Positions 45,882 through 55,170 of a DNA stretch of 64,000 bases are shown here, piece after piece. Both the position numbers and the translations under genes were made by a program. Every line of letters begins with the position of its first letter. Positions within the stretch are counted from its first letter, which is position 1. Where the stretch lies: the NCBI RefSeq assembly GCF_001045435.1, contig NZ_LFNG01000001.1, forward strand, positions 62,001 to 126,000. Reading direction: 5' to 3'. The notes beneath the pieces were generated by a model. The model was given only the letters and a program-made list of their open reading frames with translations. It ran no database searches and was not told the origin of the DNA. Origin of the DNA: Chryseobacterium koreense CCUG 49689 (GTDB lineage Bacteria > Bacteroidota > Bacteroidia > Flavobacteriales > Weeksellaceae).

Positions 45882-48326
45882 ATGGAAAAAAATACTAAAA
45901 AAACTGCGGAAACCGCCTCGGAATCAAGTAAAATCCTTTCAAAACCACGCATATTTTTCGGAATCCTGTTCGTTATTATTTCAGTAGTAATGACTTTTTC
46001 TTTTCTTTCTTATCTGATGAATTGGAAAGCAGATCAAAGCAGAGCCGGAGCGATGTTGGACAAAACTACCAAATCATCTAATCTTTTTGGTGGCGTGGGC
46101 GACTGGCTGGGAAATATCTTCATTTTTGAAAGCATTGGAATTGCTGCATTCGTCGTGGCTTTTCTTTTTTTCGTTTTCGGTACCTTGATCCTCAAAAAAA
46201 ACTATTTCAAACCTTGGAAAACGCTTGGTCACTCTTTATTTTTCATCTGTTGGCTTCCGATTTTTATGGGAGCGATTACCAATGGTGAAGGCGTTTTAGG
46301 AGGAGTTTACGGATTCCAGATCATGGACTTCTTGAAATTGGTGATTGGAACTGCCGGACTTTGGTTGGCGATTGTTTCGAGTATCTCCCTGTATTTCATT
46401 CTGGAATTTAATCTGCGTGCAAGTAACGTGAAAGCAAAACTGAACGAACTGAACGAAAACACTATTGGAAAAGTGAAGTCCATGATGCCGAATTCGTCAG
46501 AAAACTTTGATGCCGATGATGAAATGGAAGCAGAACCTCGCGAACCGGAAGAAAATTCAGGCGAGTCCACCCGGAAAACAGTTTTTGAAGAAGAATTTGA
46601 AACCATCAAAACTCCGAACCAAACTTCTTTTGACGGCAGTACCGAAAAAATCACAGTTTCTGAAGTGGGCGGAAGTGCCGTCAGCTTGAGCCCCACCAAT
46701 ACATTTGAATTCGGAAACGACACCAAAAGTGACGGCATTGATTTCAAAGTAGAAGTAGCTCAAACCATCGATGACGATATTGACAATAAATCAAAGGAAT
46801 TGGTCGAAAAACACGGACTTTATGACCACAAACTGGATTTGGCGAATTTCCAGATGCCGCCCATTGATTTGCTGAAGGATTATGGAAATGAAGAAATCTC
46901 CGTCAACAAAGACGAACTTGAAGAAAATAAAAACAAAATCGTCGGACTGCTCAAAAATTTCAATGTAGGAATTGCCGAAATCAAGGCGACTATCGGACCG
47001 ACTGTCACCTTATATGAAATCGTTCCTGAAGCAGGAATCCGCGTTGCTTCGATCAAAAAATTACAGGACGATATCGCATTAAATCTTTCCGCTTTGGGAA
47101 TCAGAATCATTGCACCTATGCCGGGAAAAGGGACCATCGGAATTGAAGTTCCAAGAAAAAACCCTTCTATGGTTTCGATGAGAAGTGTGATCGCATCTCA
47201 AAAATTCCAAAATTCTGACATGGATTTGCCGGTAGTTTTCGGGAAGACCATTTCCAACGAAATCTTTATGGCAGATTTGGCGAAAATGCCGCACTTATTG
47301 ATGGCAGGTGCAACCGGACAAGGAAAATCCGTGGGAATCAATGCAATTCTGACTTCCCTACTCTATAAAAAACATCCAAGCGAACTGAAGTTCGTGATGG
47401 TGGATCCGAAAAAGGTGGAACTTTCCCTTTATTCGAAAATCGAAAGACACTACCTCGCGAAACTTCCGGATGGTGATGACGCCATTATCACCGACACGCA
47501 CAAAGTAATCAACACGCTGAACTCGCTTTGTGTGGAAATGGATACGCGCTATGATTTGCTGAAAAATGCATTTTGCAAGAATTTGAAGGAATACAACAAA
47601 AAATTCTCCGAGCGAAAACTGAATCCGGAAAACGGACACCGTTATTTGCCTTACATCGTTTTGGTGGTGGATGAATTTGCAGATTTGATAATGACTGCCG
47701 GGAAAGAAGTGGAACTCCCCATAGCAAGACTTGCTCAGCTGGCAAGAGCCGTGGGAATCCATTTGATAGTTGCAACACAACGTCCGTCAGTAAATGTAAT
47801 TACCGGGATGATTAAAGCGAATTTCCCGGCAAGAGCAGCTTTCCGGGTGATTTCAAACGTAGATTCCAGGACAATTCTGGATGCGACCGGAGCGGATCAG
47901 CTCATTGGAAAAGGAGATATGCTCTATTTTAACGGGAATGAAATCCTAAGACTTCAATGCGCTTTCGTAGATACTCCGGAAGTGGAAAAAATCGCAGAAT
48001 TCATCGGCGAACAAAAAGGTTACGCTACAGCATTCATGCTTCCCGAGTACAGCAGCGAAGAAACATCATCAAGTGCCGGAACTTTTGACCCCAATGAAAA
48101 AGACGCCCTCTTTGAAGATGCCGCCAGAATTATCGTTTCCACTCAGCAAGGTTCCACTTCGATGCTGCAAAGACAGTTGAAATTGGGATACAACCGCGCC
48201 GGAAGAATTATGGACCAGCTCGAAGCAAGCGGAATTGTGGGCGGTTTCAACGGTGCAAAAGCGCGCGAAGTCATGATCAGTGACCTGAATTCTTTGGAAC
48301 AGTTTTTGGAAGAATTGCGAAAGTAA
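45882..48326 (+). CDS. ftsK: DNA translocase FtsK/SpoIIIE
   Basis: An 814-residue septal DNA pump that clears chromosome termini during division. The N-terminal part (about 25-185) has four membrane helices, followed by an acidic linker (about 190-300). The motor has Walker A GATGQGKSVG near residue 470, Walker B VLVVDEFADLI, and the RecA-like motif ATQRPSVNVITGMIKANFPAR. The C-terminal gamma winged helix (STSMLQRQLKLGYNRAGRIMDQLEASGIVG) binds the orienting KOPS-type sequences. It is the first gene of a conserved-looking cluster with a LolA-like gene and lptF/G. Confidence 0.96.
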   Translation: MEKNTKKTAETASESSKILSKPRIFFGILFVIISVVMTFSFLSYLMNWKADQSRAGAMLDKTTKSSNLFGGVGDWLGNIFIFESIGIAAFVVAFLFFVFGTLILKKNYFKPWKTLGHSLFFICWLPIFMGAITNGEGVLGGVYGFQIMDFLKLVIGTAGLWLAIVSSISLYFILEFNLRASNVKAKLNELNENTIGKVKSMMPNSSENFDADDEMEAEPREPEENSGESTRKTVFEEEFETIKTPNQTSFDGSTEKITVSEVGGSAVSLSPTNTFEFGNDTKSDGIDFKVEVAQTIDDDIDNKSKELVEKHGLYDHKLDLANFQMPPIDLLKDYGNEEISVNKDELEENKNKIVGLLKNFNVGIAEIKATIGPTVTLYEIVPEAGIRVASIKKLQDDIALNLSALGIRIIAPMPGKGTIGIEVPRKNPSMVSMRSVIASQKFQNSDMDLPVVFGKTISNEIFMADLAKMPHLLMAGATGQGKSVGINAILTSLLYKKHPSELKFVMVDPKKVELSLYSKIERHYLAKLPDGDDAIITDTHKVINTLNSLCVEMDTRYDLLKNAFCKNLKEYNKKFSERKLNPENGHRYLPYIVLVVDEFADLIMTAGKEVELPIARLAQLARAVGIHLIVATQRPSVNVITGMIKANFPARAAFRVISNVDSRTILDATGADQLIGKGDMLYFNGNEILRLQCAFVDTPEVEKIAEFIGEQKGYATAFMLPEYSSEETSSSAGTFDPNEKDALFEDAARIIVSTQQGSTSMLQRQLKLGYNRAGRIMDQLEASGIVGGFNGAKAREVMISDLNSLEQFLEELRK

Positions 48327-48389
48327 ACCAGGAATTTAAACAAAGGTTTAACTTCTTTGGCCATTATTGATCAAAAACAAAAGAAAAAA

Positions 48390-49037
48390 ATGAAAAGTCT
48401 ATTGAAAAAATTTACATTCGCCATATTTGCAGTCGTCACCACGAGCAGTTTTTCTGCCCAAAAAGTGGATGCAAAAGCAAAAACTATTTTGGATCAGGTT
48501 TCCGCAAATTATAAAGCGAAGGACAATGTTTACTTCAAATTTGTGTATGGAACCGGAACCGGAAATAAAGTGACCAAGACCGAACCGGGCATTTTTTATT
48601 CCGCCAAAGACAAATACAAGTTGAAAATCATGGGCACTGAACAGATTTTCGACGGAAATAAAGTGTACAATATCTCTGGTGAAGATCAGGAAGTCACGAT
48701 TTCTAAACCGACCGGCAACGAGCAAATGTTTTCACCTTTGAGCTACATAGAGGAATACAAGAAAGGCTACAATGTGAGTTATATGGGAAAAATGAAGGTG
48801 AACGGCGTGAATACCGATTACATCCGATTAACCCCGACAAAAAATAATGGAATCAAAGAAGTGAAACTATTTGTGAATTCTGCGAAAAAACAATTGCTGA
48901 AACTGGAGCAATTCTCTACAGATAACACCATTTCGGTGATTGCAATAAGTGATTACAAGGAAAACCAGACTTTGAACAGCAATCTGTTTACCTTTAAGAA
49001 AGCGGATTACCAAAATTATATCGTCACGGAACTGTGA
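48390..49037 (+). CDS. LolA-like outer-membrane lipoprotein carrier protein
   Basis: A 215-residue exported protein: a signal peptide (MKSLLKKFTFAIFAVVTTSSFSAQ) and a LolA/LolB-type half-barrel. Recognisable segments are AKTILDQVSANYKAKDNVYFKF, then YSAKDKYKLKIMGTEQIFDGNKVYNIS and EVKLFVNSAKKQLLKLEQF. The family carries lipoproteins across the periplasm. ATG 48390 was chosen because an upstream TTG would add a non-signal stretch rich in Lys. It follows ftsK by 63 bases and is followed by a terminator and the LptF/G gene, an arrangement shared by many flavobacteria. Confidence 0.85.
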   Translation: MKSLLKKFTFAIFAVVTTSSFSAQKVDAKAKTILDQVSANYKAKDNVYFKFVYGTGTGNKVTKTEPGIFYSAKDKYKLKIMGTEQIFDGNKVYNISGEDQEVTISKPTGNEQMFSPLSYIEEYKKGYNVSYMGKMKVNGVNTDYIRLTPTKNNGIKEVKLFVNSAKKQLLKLEQFSTDNTISVIAISDYKENQTLNSNLFTFKKADYQNYIVTEL

Positions 49038-49057
49038 CATGAAATTACATTTATTAT

Positions 49058-49091
49058 AAAGTCGCGAAAGAAATCTCTTTGCGACTTTTTT
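49058..49091 (+). terminator. Rho-independent terminator after the LolA-like gene
   Basis: AAAGTCGC (49058-49065) pairs with GCGACTTT (49081-49088), with an inner AAAGA/TCTTT extension, and is followed by T residues. Confidence 0.75.
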
Positions 49092-49093
49092 GT

Positions 49094-49101
49094 TAAATTT
49101 G
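49094..49101 (+). promoter_or_regulatory. -7 box directly before the lptF/G start codon
   Basis: TAAATTTG is a perfect TAnnTTTG box, only 4 bases before ATG 49106. If used, the transcript would begin at or within a few bases of the start codon. Confidence 0.5.
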
Positions 49102-49105
49102 CCCA

Positions 49106-50560
49106 ATGATAAAAAAACTCGACGGATACGTCATCAAGACTTTTTTCGGTCCGTTCCTTTTTATTTTCAGCGTGCTGTTTTTCATCTTCGTGGTGAACAT
49201 TATCTGGATCCGTTTGGCGCAATTCACCGGAAAAGGTTTGAGTTACTGGGAAATTCTTAAGCTACTCTCCTATCTATCGGCCATCGTGGTTCAGTTTGTG
49301 CTACCACTCACAATTTTGCTTTCAGCGATCATGACTTTCGGCGATTTTGGGGAAAGATATGAACTTGCCGCGATGAAGGCAGCGGGAATTTCATTGACCA
49401 GAATCATGATGCCGCTTTTTACCGTGACAGTGCTATTCTCAATTTTTCTCTTTTTCTTTTCCAACAATATCATTCCCGATTTTCAGCGGAAGGCGAAAAA
49501 CATGCTCTACAACATTGCCGCAAGCCGACCCGCACTGAATTTCACGCCGGGACAGTTCATTCAGCAGATTCCGGGATACAGTGTGAAATTCGATAAAATT
49601 TCAGGAGAAAACGGTGAGAATTTGGAGGGCGTTTTTATTCATCGCATGGCGAATTCATTTGAAGACCAACAATCGATTGTGGCTGAAAAAGGAAAATTTG
49701 TTCCGGCCGCAAATCCAAGTTATCTGAAGCTTATTCTTTTTAATGGTCATATTTTTGAGGATAATATCGCCAATCTGGAATACCAACAAAGACTGAAGCA
49801 ACCCGACCAAGCCATAAAATTTGACACTTTGGTTTCTCATTTCAACATATCGGAAATCATCAACAAAGCGATTGAAGAAGAAAGAATCAGTGACGATTAT
49901 TCTTTTCAAAACTATATCGAGCTCAATTCTACCATTGTAAAAACAAAAAAGGAAAACAACAAAATTCTGGAAAACATCAATTCTGAACTGATCAGCCAAA
50001 CCAATGGTTATGTGACCTATATTGACAAGTATAAAAAGAATTCCGCACCGGTGGCGCCGCCAAAAATAGATTCGGCGAAATCGGCCAAAAAACTGGAAAT
50101 GATTTATAACGCTTACAACAAAATTGATATTGCAAAACAGGCAACCATCGGTAAAAATCCGCAATTAAAGGATTTGCATGCCTATTTTTCCAGAGTAGTT
50201 CTTTATCAGCAAAGAATTATTGCCTATTCCGTCACCTGTTTAATTTTCTTCCTGATCGGTGCAAGTTTAGGTTCAATTATCAGAAAAGGCGGATTGGGAC
50301 TTCCGGTGGTCATTGCCATTTTTGTCTTCATTATTTTCTATGTGCTGAATCTTTCGGTGGAAAATTTGGCATGGGCGGGACAAATGGATCCTTATCTGGC
50401 TTCGTGGTTACCCAATATGGTGCTGTTTCCGTTTGGCGCCTGGTTGACTTATAAAGCGCTCGCCGATTCGCAAGTATTTGATATCGAGAAATATAAAGCA
50501 TTTTTCAAACCGATTGTCCAGCGGTTTTCCAAACATAAGGAACACCAGAGATACCGGTAA
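49106..50560 (+). CDS. LptF/LptG family permease
   Basis: A 484-residue inner-membrane permease of the lipopolysaccharide transport ABC system. The start MIKKLDGYVIKTFFGPFLFIFSVLFFIF matches LptG-type proteins. Three helices precede a large periplasmic beta-jellyroll (about 130-345), and three helices follow (SVTCLIFFLIGASLGSIIRKGGLGLPVV onward). With LptB it extracts LPS from the inner membrane. LptF and LptG are hard to tell apart by eye. It lies downstream of ftsK and the LolA-like gene, but a terminator and its own -7 box separate it from them. Confidence 0.9.
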   Translation: MIKKLDGYVIKTFFGPFLFIFSVLFFIFVVNIIWIRLAQFTGKGLSYWEILKLLSYLSAIVVQFVLPLTILLSAIMTFGDFGERYELAAMKAAGISLTRIMMPLFTVTVLFSIFLFFFSNNIIPDFQRKAKNMLYNIAASRPALNFTPGQFIQQIPGYSVKFDKISGENGENLEGVFIHRMANSFEDQQSIVAEKGKFVPAANPSYLKLILFNGHIFEDNIANLEYQQRLKQPDQAIKFDTLVSHFNISEIINKAIEEERISDDYSFQNYIELNSTIVKTKKENNKILENINSELISQTNGYVTYIDKYKKNSAPVAPPKIDSAKSAKKLEMIYNAYNKIDIAKQATIGKNPQLKDLHAYFSRVVLYQQRIIAYSVTCLIFFLIGASLGSIIRKGGLGLPVVIAIFVFIIFYVLNLSVENLAWAGQMDPYLASWLPNMVLFPFGAWLTYKALADSQVFDIEKYKAFFKPIVQRFSKHKEHQRYR

Positions 50561-50567
50561 AAATAAT

Positions 50568-50601
50568 AAAGTCTGCCATGTGATTTTGGCAGACTTTTTT
50601 T
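50568..50601 (+). terminator. Rho-independent terminator of the LptF/G gene
   Basis: AAAGTCTGCCA (50568-50578) pairs with TGGCAGACTTT (50587-50597), followed by a T run. It lies between convergent genes and may also serve the glutathione peroxidase gene. Confidence 0.9.
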
Positions 50602-50620
50602 GTATCCAAATTTGAAATTT

Positions 50621-51190
50621 CTATTTCAAATATTTCGTAATCGCGTTGTCAGTAGGTTTTGTGGTGCTGATAAAACTATCGATCAGTTTTCCGTTTTCAT
50701 CCAGGAGAAACTTGGTGAAGTTCCAAAGAATGGTAGTATTCTTCACACCATTCAGTTCTTTTTCTGTGAGATATTTGAATATTGGCGCGGTGTCATCGCC
50801 TTTCACAGAAACTTTTGCCGCCATGGGAAAAGTAACTCCGTAATTTTTTTGGCAGAAAGCACCAATTTCCGCATTGCTTCCCGGTTCCTGTCCTCCAAAA
50901 TTATTTGCTGGAAAACCCACCACAACCAATTTATTTTTGTAGTCTTCATAAACTTTCTCCAAATCAGCATATTGCGGGGTGAATCCGCATTCTGAAGCGG
51001 TATTCACGATCAAAATTTTCTTGCCTTTGAAATCGGCAAAATTGATCTCTTTTCCGTCCAGACTTTCTACCTTGTAATCGTAAATCGTTTTCATTTTTTG
51101 ATTTTTAGCGGGTGATATTTCCTTTTTCTGCTGGCTGCAATTTTGCACAAAAGCACCGATTGATAAAAGGAATATGAATATTTTTTTCAT
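50621..51190 (-). CDS. Glutathione peroxidase family thiol peroxidase, probably exported
   Basis: A 189-residue peroxidase. The peroxidatic Cys is in VNTASECGFTPQY, the Gln in FPANNFGGQEPG, and the Trp-Asn pair in TILWNFTKFL, giving the usual tetrad. As is common in bacteria the enzyme most likely uses thioredoxin. ATG 51190 adds an N-terminal hydrophobic segment ending in QNC that could be a lipoprotein signal, although the lipobox is poor. A second Met (MKTIYDYKVESLDG), about 37 residues in, is where cytosolic members begin. Export to the periplasm or surface is therefore likely but unproven. Confidence 0.9.
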   Translation of the reverse strand: MKKIFIFLLSIGAFVQNCSQQKKEISPAKNQKMKTIYDYKVESLDGKEINFADFKGKKILIVNTASECGFTPQYADLEKVYEDYKNKLVVVGFPANNFGGQEPGSNAEIGAFCQKNYGVTFPMAAKVSVKGDDTAPIFKYLTEKELNGVKNTTILWNFTKFLLDENGKLIDSFISTTKPTDNAITKYLK

Positions 51191-51318
51191 AGGAATAAAG
51201 TTCAATTATTTAGTCCTTGAAAGGTACGGAAAAAATCAGCAAATTTCTATTCGATATTATCTATCACCTCAAACAGAAAATACGCTGATCAGAAAATAAG
51301 TCTGGGCAACTGAAAAAT

Positions 51319-51981
51319 TTAGAATTTAAATATATTCGCCGGAAAAACTTTATTGGTGTCAATCTTGTAGATTGAAATCACGTAATCGCTGTCTTTTTTT
51401 GGTGAAGAAGACTCAATTCGAAAAGGCATCAAAAGCGATCCAACCTGCTTATAATCGGAATAGTTTAAAGTTTCTTCTTTTTTGATTTCCCTCAAAAGCA
51501 TGTAATTTTTCACGTCGAAATAATAGACCGTCTTGTTTACATTTTTCGTCAGTTCCACTTTGTGGCAATATATGTCGCCAATTTTTTCTTTGCCTAAATA
51601 TTTTGCCTCGAAACCTTTGTTTTCCCATTCGATAAAATCATTGTCAAAGCTTTCCGGATTATAATTTGGATATTCCTGCAATTTATTCGCCGCATAATTC
51701 ATGGCATAACCTTTCTTCCCGTCGAAGCCTTCAATCGCAGTTTCCTTCTTGTTAATAGTGAGTACGGTTTTGGTCAGATTTGGTCTTTGCTGATAAATTT
51801 TAATAGGATATTCGTCATTTATTCCCAAAGTCACATTTCCATAAATGATCACCGAATTCAGCAGCTTCCAGTTTGTCAAGCCACCTGAAACTTCTATGTT
51901 TTTGTCTATGATTTCTTTTGCAGTTTGAGCAAAAATTATTTGTGAAAAGAAAATTGCGATTATTAAAAAAGAGTTCTTCAT
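51319..51981 (-). CDS. LolA-like periplasmic or outer-membrane protein
   Basis: A 220-residue exported protein with a signal peptide (MKNSFLIIAIFFSQIIFAQ) and a fold like LolA or the lipoprotein-sorting family: AKEIIDKNIEVSGGLTNWK, then FDGKKGYAMNYAANKL, EAKYLGKEKIGDIYCHKVEL, and VYYFDVKNYMLLREIK. It differs from the LolA-like protein at 48390 and resembles zinc-protease-associated or DUF4292-like members. No lipobox is present. Its role, perhaps lipid or lipoprotein binding, is inferred only from the fold. It has its own promoter. Confidence 0.7.
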   Translation of the reverse strand: MKNSFLIIAIFFSQIIFAQTAKEIIDKNIEVSGGLTNWKLLNSVIIYGNVTLGINDEYPIKIYQQRPNLTKTVLTINKKETAIEGFDGKKGYAMNYAANKLQEYPNYNPESFDNDFIEWENKGFEAKYLGKEKIGDIYCHKVELTKNVNKTVYYFDVKNYMLLREIKKEETLNYSDYKQVGSLLMPFRIESSSPKKDSDYVISIYKIDTNKVFPANIFKF

Positions 51982-51999
51982 TGATTCATTTTAAAGCTT

Positions 52000-52007
52000 C
52001 AAAGATA
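52000..52007 (-). promoter_or_regulatory. -7 promoter box of the LolA-like gene at 51319
   Basis: TATCTTTG on the minus strand matches TAnnTTTG and ends 18 bases before the start codon. Confidence 0.5.
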
Positions 52008-52057
52008 AAATTTTTGAAAGGAAACGGATATGACTTTATTCACATTCCACTAATTTG

Positions 52058-52795
52058 CTAAGGTTTTTTCGGACTTATCATGGCCCGTGCTTTTTCCAGA
52101 TCTTCAGGGACATCAATTCCCACTCCCACGAAATCGGTTTCTATCATTTTGATTTTCATGCCGTTTTCCAGATAGCGAAGACATTCGATTTTCTCTAATT
52201 TTTCTAGCGGGGTCATCATTAAGGTGGCAAATTTTAAAAGAGCTTCCTTTCTAAATGCATAAACTCCAATATGCTTATAATAAGTTGCATCAATCGATTT
52301 TTCCCGATGAAATGGAATCACGGAGCGGCTGAAATACATTGCAAAATTCTGTAAATCGGTGATGACTTTCACGTTATTCGGACTCTGGATCTCCTGTTCC
52401 TCATGCAGTCTAATTTTCAACGAAGCCAAGGAGATTTCCCGATTTTCGTCATGCCGGAAAACTTCAATCAGTTGTTTCAATGGACCTGTTTTAAGGAAAG
52501 GTTCGTCTCCCTGCACGTTGATTACAATATCGCAATCAAGATGCTGAACAGCTTCTGCAATACGGTCGCTCCCTGTTTCATGTTGGCCCGTCATCACGGC
52601 GTTTCCGCCGATTTGTTGTATTTCATTAAAAATAATTTCGGAATCTGTCGCCACAAACACTTCATCGAACAAACCGGTTTCCTTCACGTTTTGATAAGTG
52701 GTCGCGATTACGGTTCTGTTGCCCAAAATCTCCATCAGTTTTCCGGGAAATCTGCTCGCTTCGTATCTTGCGGGGATTACGGCAATGATTTTCAT
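52058..52795 (-). CDS. kdsB: 3-deoxy-manno-octulosonate cytidylyltransferase (CMP-KDO synthetase)
   Basis: A 245-residue cytosolic enzyme that activates KDO with CTP for lipid A-core assembly. The nucleotide-binding start [18 protein letters not shown] is diagnostic, and NVQGDEPFL is the metal-binding acidic segment near residue 100. [18 protein letters not shown] and [12 protein letters not shown] are the other family landmarks. It begins 4 bases after the RES toxin gene, so it is probably transcribed at least partly from the toxin-antitoxin promoter. I see no separate promoter before it. Confidence 0.95.
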   Translation of the reverse strand: MKIIAVIPARYEASRFPGKLMEILGNRTVIATTYQNVKETGLFDEVFVATDSEIIFNEIQQIGGNAVMTGQHETGSDRIAEAVQHLDCDIVINVQGDEPFLKTGPLKQLIEVFRHDENREISLASLKIRLHEEQEIQSPNNVKVITDLQNFAMYFSRSVIPFHREKSIDATYYKHIGVYAFRKEALLKFATLMMTPLEKLEKIECLRYLENGMKIKMIETDFVGVGIDVPEDLEKARAMISPKKP

Positions 52796-52799
52796 AACT

Positions 52800-53270
52800 C
52801 TATTTTGACTTATATTTTCTTATGATTCTCTCTAGTCTCTCATCCGGTTCAAAATCAAGCACATCAATCAGTTTCACCTTATTGAATTCGGGATGGGTGG
52901 TATTGAAAATAACATTTTGGCTGTCTGGCAAAACTGAAGACGGAACCCTCAAACACAGACTTTGGTGACGGTCATACCAGGAATCGCCCAGTTTCTGAGA
53001 GTGGTGATAAGACTCCTCGCTCCTCCAGTTTTTTGGGAGATCCAAAACATTCACCTGCTCAAAGTTTTCTCCCGGATAATAGATGACCATCGTTTTATAA
53101 TCATCATTAAAACCATTTCCAACGCGATAAATCATATTTTCGAGCAATGCGCAAGCTGGGTTTTCAGAAGCATACAAAACCAGTTTCCCAAAAGTATTCC
53201 ACCTGCCTTCAAAACCGCTTACCGAAAGCGATTGTGCATATTTCTTATGAGCGATTCGATAAACCAGCAT
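52800..53270 (-). CDS. RES domain toxin (NAD+-degrading type)
   Basis: A 156-residue RES-family protein, the toxin partner of Xre/ParS-type antitoxins. The start [35 protein letters not shown] contains the conserved Arg, the GRWN turn and the Tyr of the family, followed by [11 protein letters not shown] with the conserved Glu; a Ser in [21 protein letters not shown] completes the pattern. Family members deplete NAD+ and arrest growth. It starts 5 bases after the antitoxin stop and is followed 4 bases later by kdsB. Confidence 0.9.
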   Translation of the reverse strand: MLVYRIAHKKYAQSLSVSGFEGRWNTFGKLVLYASENPACALLENMIYRVGNGFNDDYKTMVIYYPGENFEQVNVLDLPKNWRSEESYHHSQKLGDSWYDRHQSLCLRVPSSVLPDSQNVIFNTTHPEFNKVKLIDVLDFEPDERLERIIRKYKSK

Positions 53271-53275
53271 TTTCT

Positions 53276-53752
53276 TTATAAAGGATAACCTTGCGCCATT
53301 CTTTCTAAGCGGGCAATAATCAAATCAACACCACCCGGAGTATTTAGAAAATCTATCGGTTTATCTTGGGAACCCCACATCGGTTTTTCGAGCCAGGAAT
53401 TAAATTCATCAATGTTTCCCAAATATTCCTTCCCTTTTTCATAAAGGGAAATCAATTTCAAAAGGTGCTCACTGTAATTGGCCTCCAGGGATTTGTTTTG
53501 ATCCCGATAATTGCTGATGGTTCTAGGCGAAAGATTTATGACTGCTGCCAAAAACTTTTCGGGCATTTTGATGGAATCCGCAAAAGTGTAAAAAACATCA
53601 GTATCAATGCCTTCTTTTGCTTTTTTTACTAATGACCAATCATTCTTCGGAATAAACCTAGTGTAATAGCTGGCTCCATAGGCAATGGCTGCTTCTGAAA
53701 ATACCGATGTTTTTCTTTTTTGCGGATAGGCTTTGGAATTTTTTGTTTTCAT
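53276..53752 (-). CDS. Xre/MbcA/ParS-type antitoxin of a RES toxin
   Basis: A 158-residue antitoxin. The N-terminal half has a Xre-like helix-turn-helix (MPEKFLAAVINLSPRTISNYR), and the C-terminal toxin-binding domain (DUF2384) is recognised by EYLGNIDEFNSWLEKPMWGSQDKPIDFLNTPGGVDLI. It neutralises the RES toxin encoded 5 bases later and should repress its own operon. ATG 53752 was chosen; the longer frame upstream runs through the operator. A 7-base inverted repeat that overlaps the -7 box lies just upstream. Confidence 0.9.
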   Translation of the reverse strand: MKTKNSKAYPQKRKTSVFSEAAIAYGASYYTRFIPKNDWSLVKKAKEGIDTDVFYTFADSIKMPEKFLAAVINLSPRTISNYRDQNKSLEANYSEHLLKLISLYEKGKEYLGNIDEFNSWLEKPMWGSQDKPIDFLNTPGGVDLIIARLERMAQGYPL

Positions 53753-53763
53753 CACCAAAATTT

Positions 53764-53782
53764 TTCTACCACAAAGGTAGAA
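53764..53782 (-). promoter_or_regulatory. Promoter with overlapping inverted-repeat operator of the Xre/RES operon
   Basis: TTCTACC and GGTAGAA (53764-53770 and 53776-53782) form a perfect 7-base inverted repeat with a 5-base spacer. On the minus strand it contains the -7 box TACCTTTG (53779-53772), 19 bases from the start codon. A repressor bound here would block RNA polymerase, as expected for autoregulation by the antitoxin. Confidence 0.65.
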
Positions 53783-53826
53783 TTTTTTCCAAAGCAAAAG
53801 TGATTTTTTTCCACTTTAACTTTTCA

Positions 53827-55080
53827 TTAACGCAATTTTGCCAAAGCGCTCTCCAGTCGTGGCAACATTGCCTTAATCTCATCCAAAGACAATCCGCCTG
53901 CAGATGCCCTAAACCAAGGCGTTTCCGGTGAAGCACCAAAAGCAGAAAACGGAACCAAAGCTACTCCCGCCTCATTAATCAGATAAAACACCAAGTCTGA
54001 AGAATTGGCAATTAATTCTCCGTTTGATTTTTTCTTTCCTACATAATCAAGTTTAATGGTGAGATACATTGCGCCCATCGGTTTAATGCTTTCTACAGCA
54101 AATCCCCTTGATTTCATGTCCTGAATTGCAGCATGCAAAAATTTCAGGCTGTTTGAAATTTTACCTTTGAATTCGTCAACAAAGGCATCCACATTTTCGG
54201 TTTCTCCCAAGAAAACGGAAACTGCCTCCTGCTCAGGTTTTGGCGCCCAAGCTCCCACGTGAGTCAATAGCGATTTCATCTTATCGATGATCATTTTCGG
54301 TCCAAAACACCATCCCACTCTCACTCCAGTAGCCGCAAAACATTTCGAAATACCATCTATGAAAATGGTGTAATCTTTCAATTCCGGGAAAAGTGAAACC
54401 GGATTAAAATGTTCCTCGCCGAAAGTCAGCATCGCATAAATCTGGTCATACATCATGTAGAGCGGCTTTTCGTTTTCGCCACGAGATTTGTTCTCCTCCA
54501 AAACCAGTTCACAGATTTCAGAGAGTTGCTCTTTGGTGAACATAGTTCCCGTAGGATTAAGCGGCGAACAAAGCGCCAGCAAAACCGCACCTTTCAAGTG
54601 AGGTTTCAAATCCGCTGCGGTAGGAAGGAAATTATTCGACTCCGAAGTTTCTACTTCTATTTTCTCTGCGCTTGTCAGATACGCGTAATGGTTATTATTC
54701 CAGGATGGAATCGGGTAAATTACTTTGTCATCTTTGTCAACGATAACTTCGTATGTCCCGTAAATTAATGGTCGCGAACCGCCTGTGATTAAAATTTCAT
54801 CCGGTGAATAATCTAGATTCCATCTGGTTTTAAGATCCTGTGCGACTGCCTTCCTCAACGACAAAAGTCCGTTTGCAGGTGGATAATTCGTGAGGTTATT
54901 TTGATAAGCTTTATTGATTTCCTCTTTTAATCTTGCCGGAATTGGATAGATAGTGGAGTCTAAATCTCCGATGGTCAGATTTGCGATGTCAGCTCCTTTT
55001 GCTTTCAAATCATTGACCTCATTCCCAATTTTTACAATTTCTGAACCGATCAAATTTTCGGCGAGTTTAGATATTTTCAT
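53827..55080 (-). CDS. PLP-dependent aminotransferase, class I/II
   Basis: A 417-residue fold-type I aminotransferase. It shows IANLTIGDLD near the start, ILITGGSRPLIYG at the cofactor phosphate site, LCSPLNPTGTMF, MYDQIYAMLTF, and the lysine in FIDGISKCFAATGVRVGW that binds PLP. It is similar in style to aspartate- and LL-diaminopimelate-type transaminases; the substrate is not settled. It starts 90 bases downstream of the phosphohexomutase gene on the same strand but no shared function is evident. Confidence 0.87.
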   Translation of the reverse strand: MKISKLAENLIGSEIVKIGNEVNDLKAKGADIANLTIGDLDSTIYPIPARLKEEINKAYQNNLTNYPPANGLLSLRKAVAQDLKTRWNLDYSPDEILITGGSRPLIYGTYEVIVDKDDKVIYPIPSWNNNHYAYLTSAEKIEVETSESNNFLPTAADLKPHLKGAVLLALCSPLNPTGTMFTKEQLSEICELVLEENKSRGENEKPLYMMYDQIYAMLTFGEEHFNPVSLFPELKDYTIFIDGISKCFAATGVRVGWCFGPKMIIDKMKSLLTHVGAWAPKPEQEAVSVFLGETENVDAFVDEFKGKISNSLKFLHAAIQDMKSRGFAVESIKPMGAMYLTIKLDYVGKKKSNGELIANSSDLVFYLINEAGVALVPFSAFGASPETPWFRASAGGLSLDEIKAMLPRLESALAKLR

Positions 55081-55170
55081 TTTATATTTTTTATGGTATT
55101 AGACCTCTTCCTTAATCAATCAAAATTTCTTCTCATCATTCGTAAAATCTCAAAAAATTTGAAATAATCG

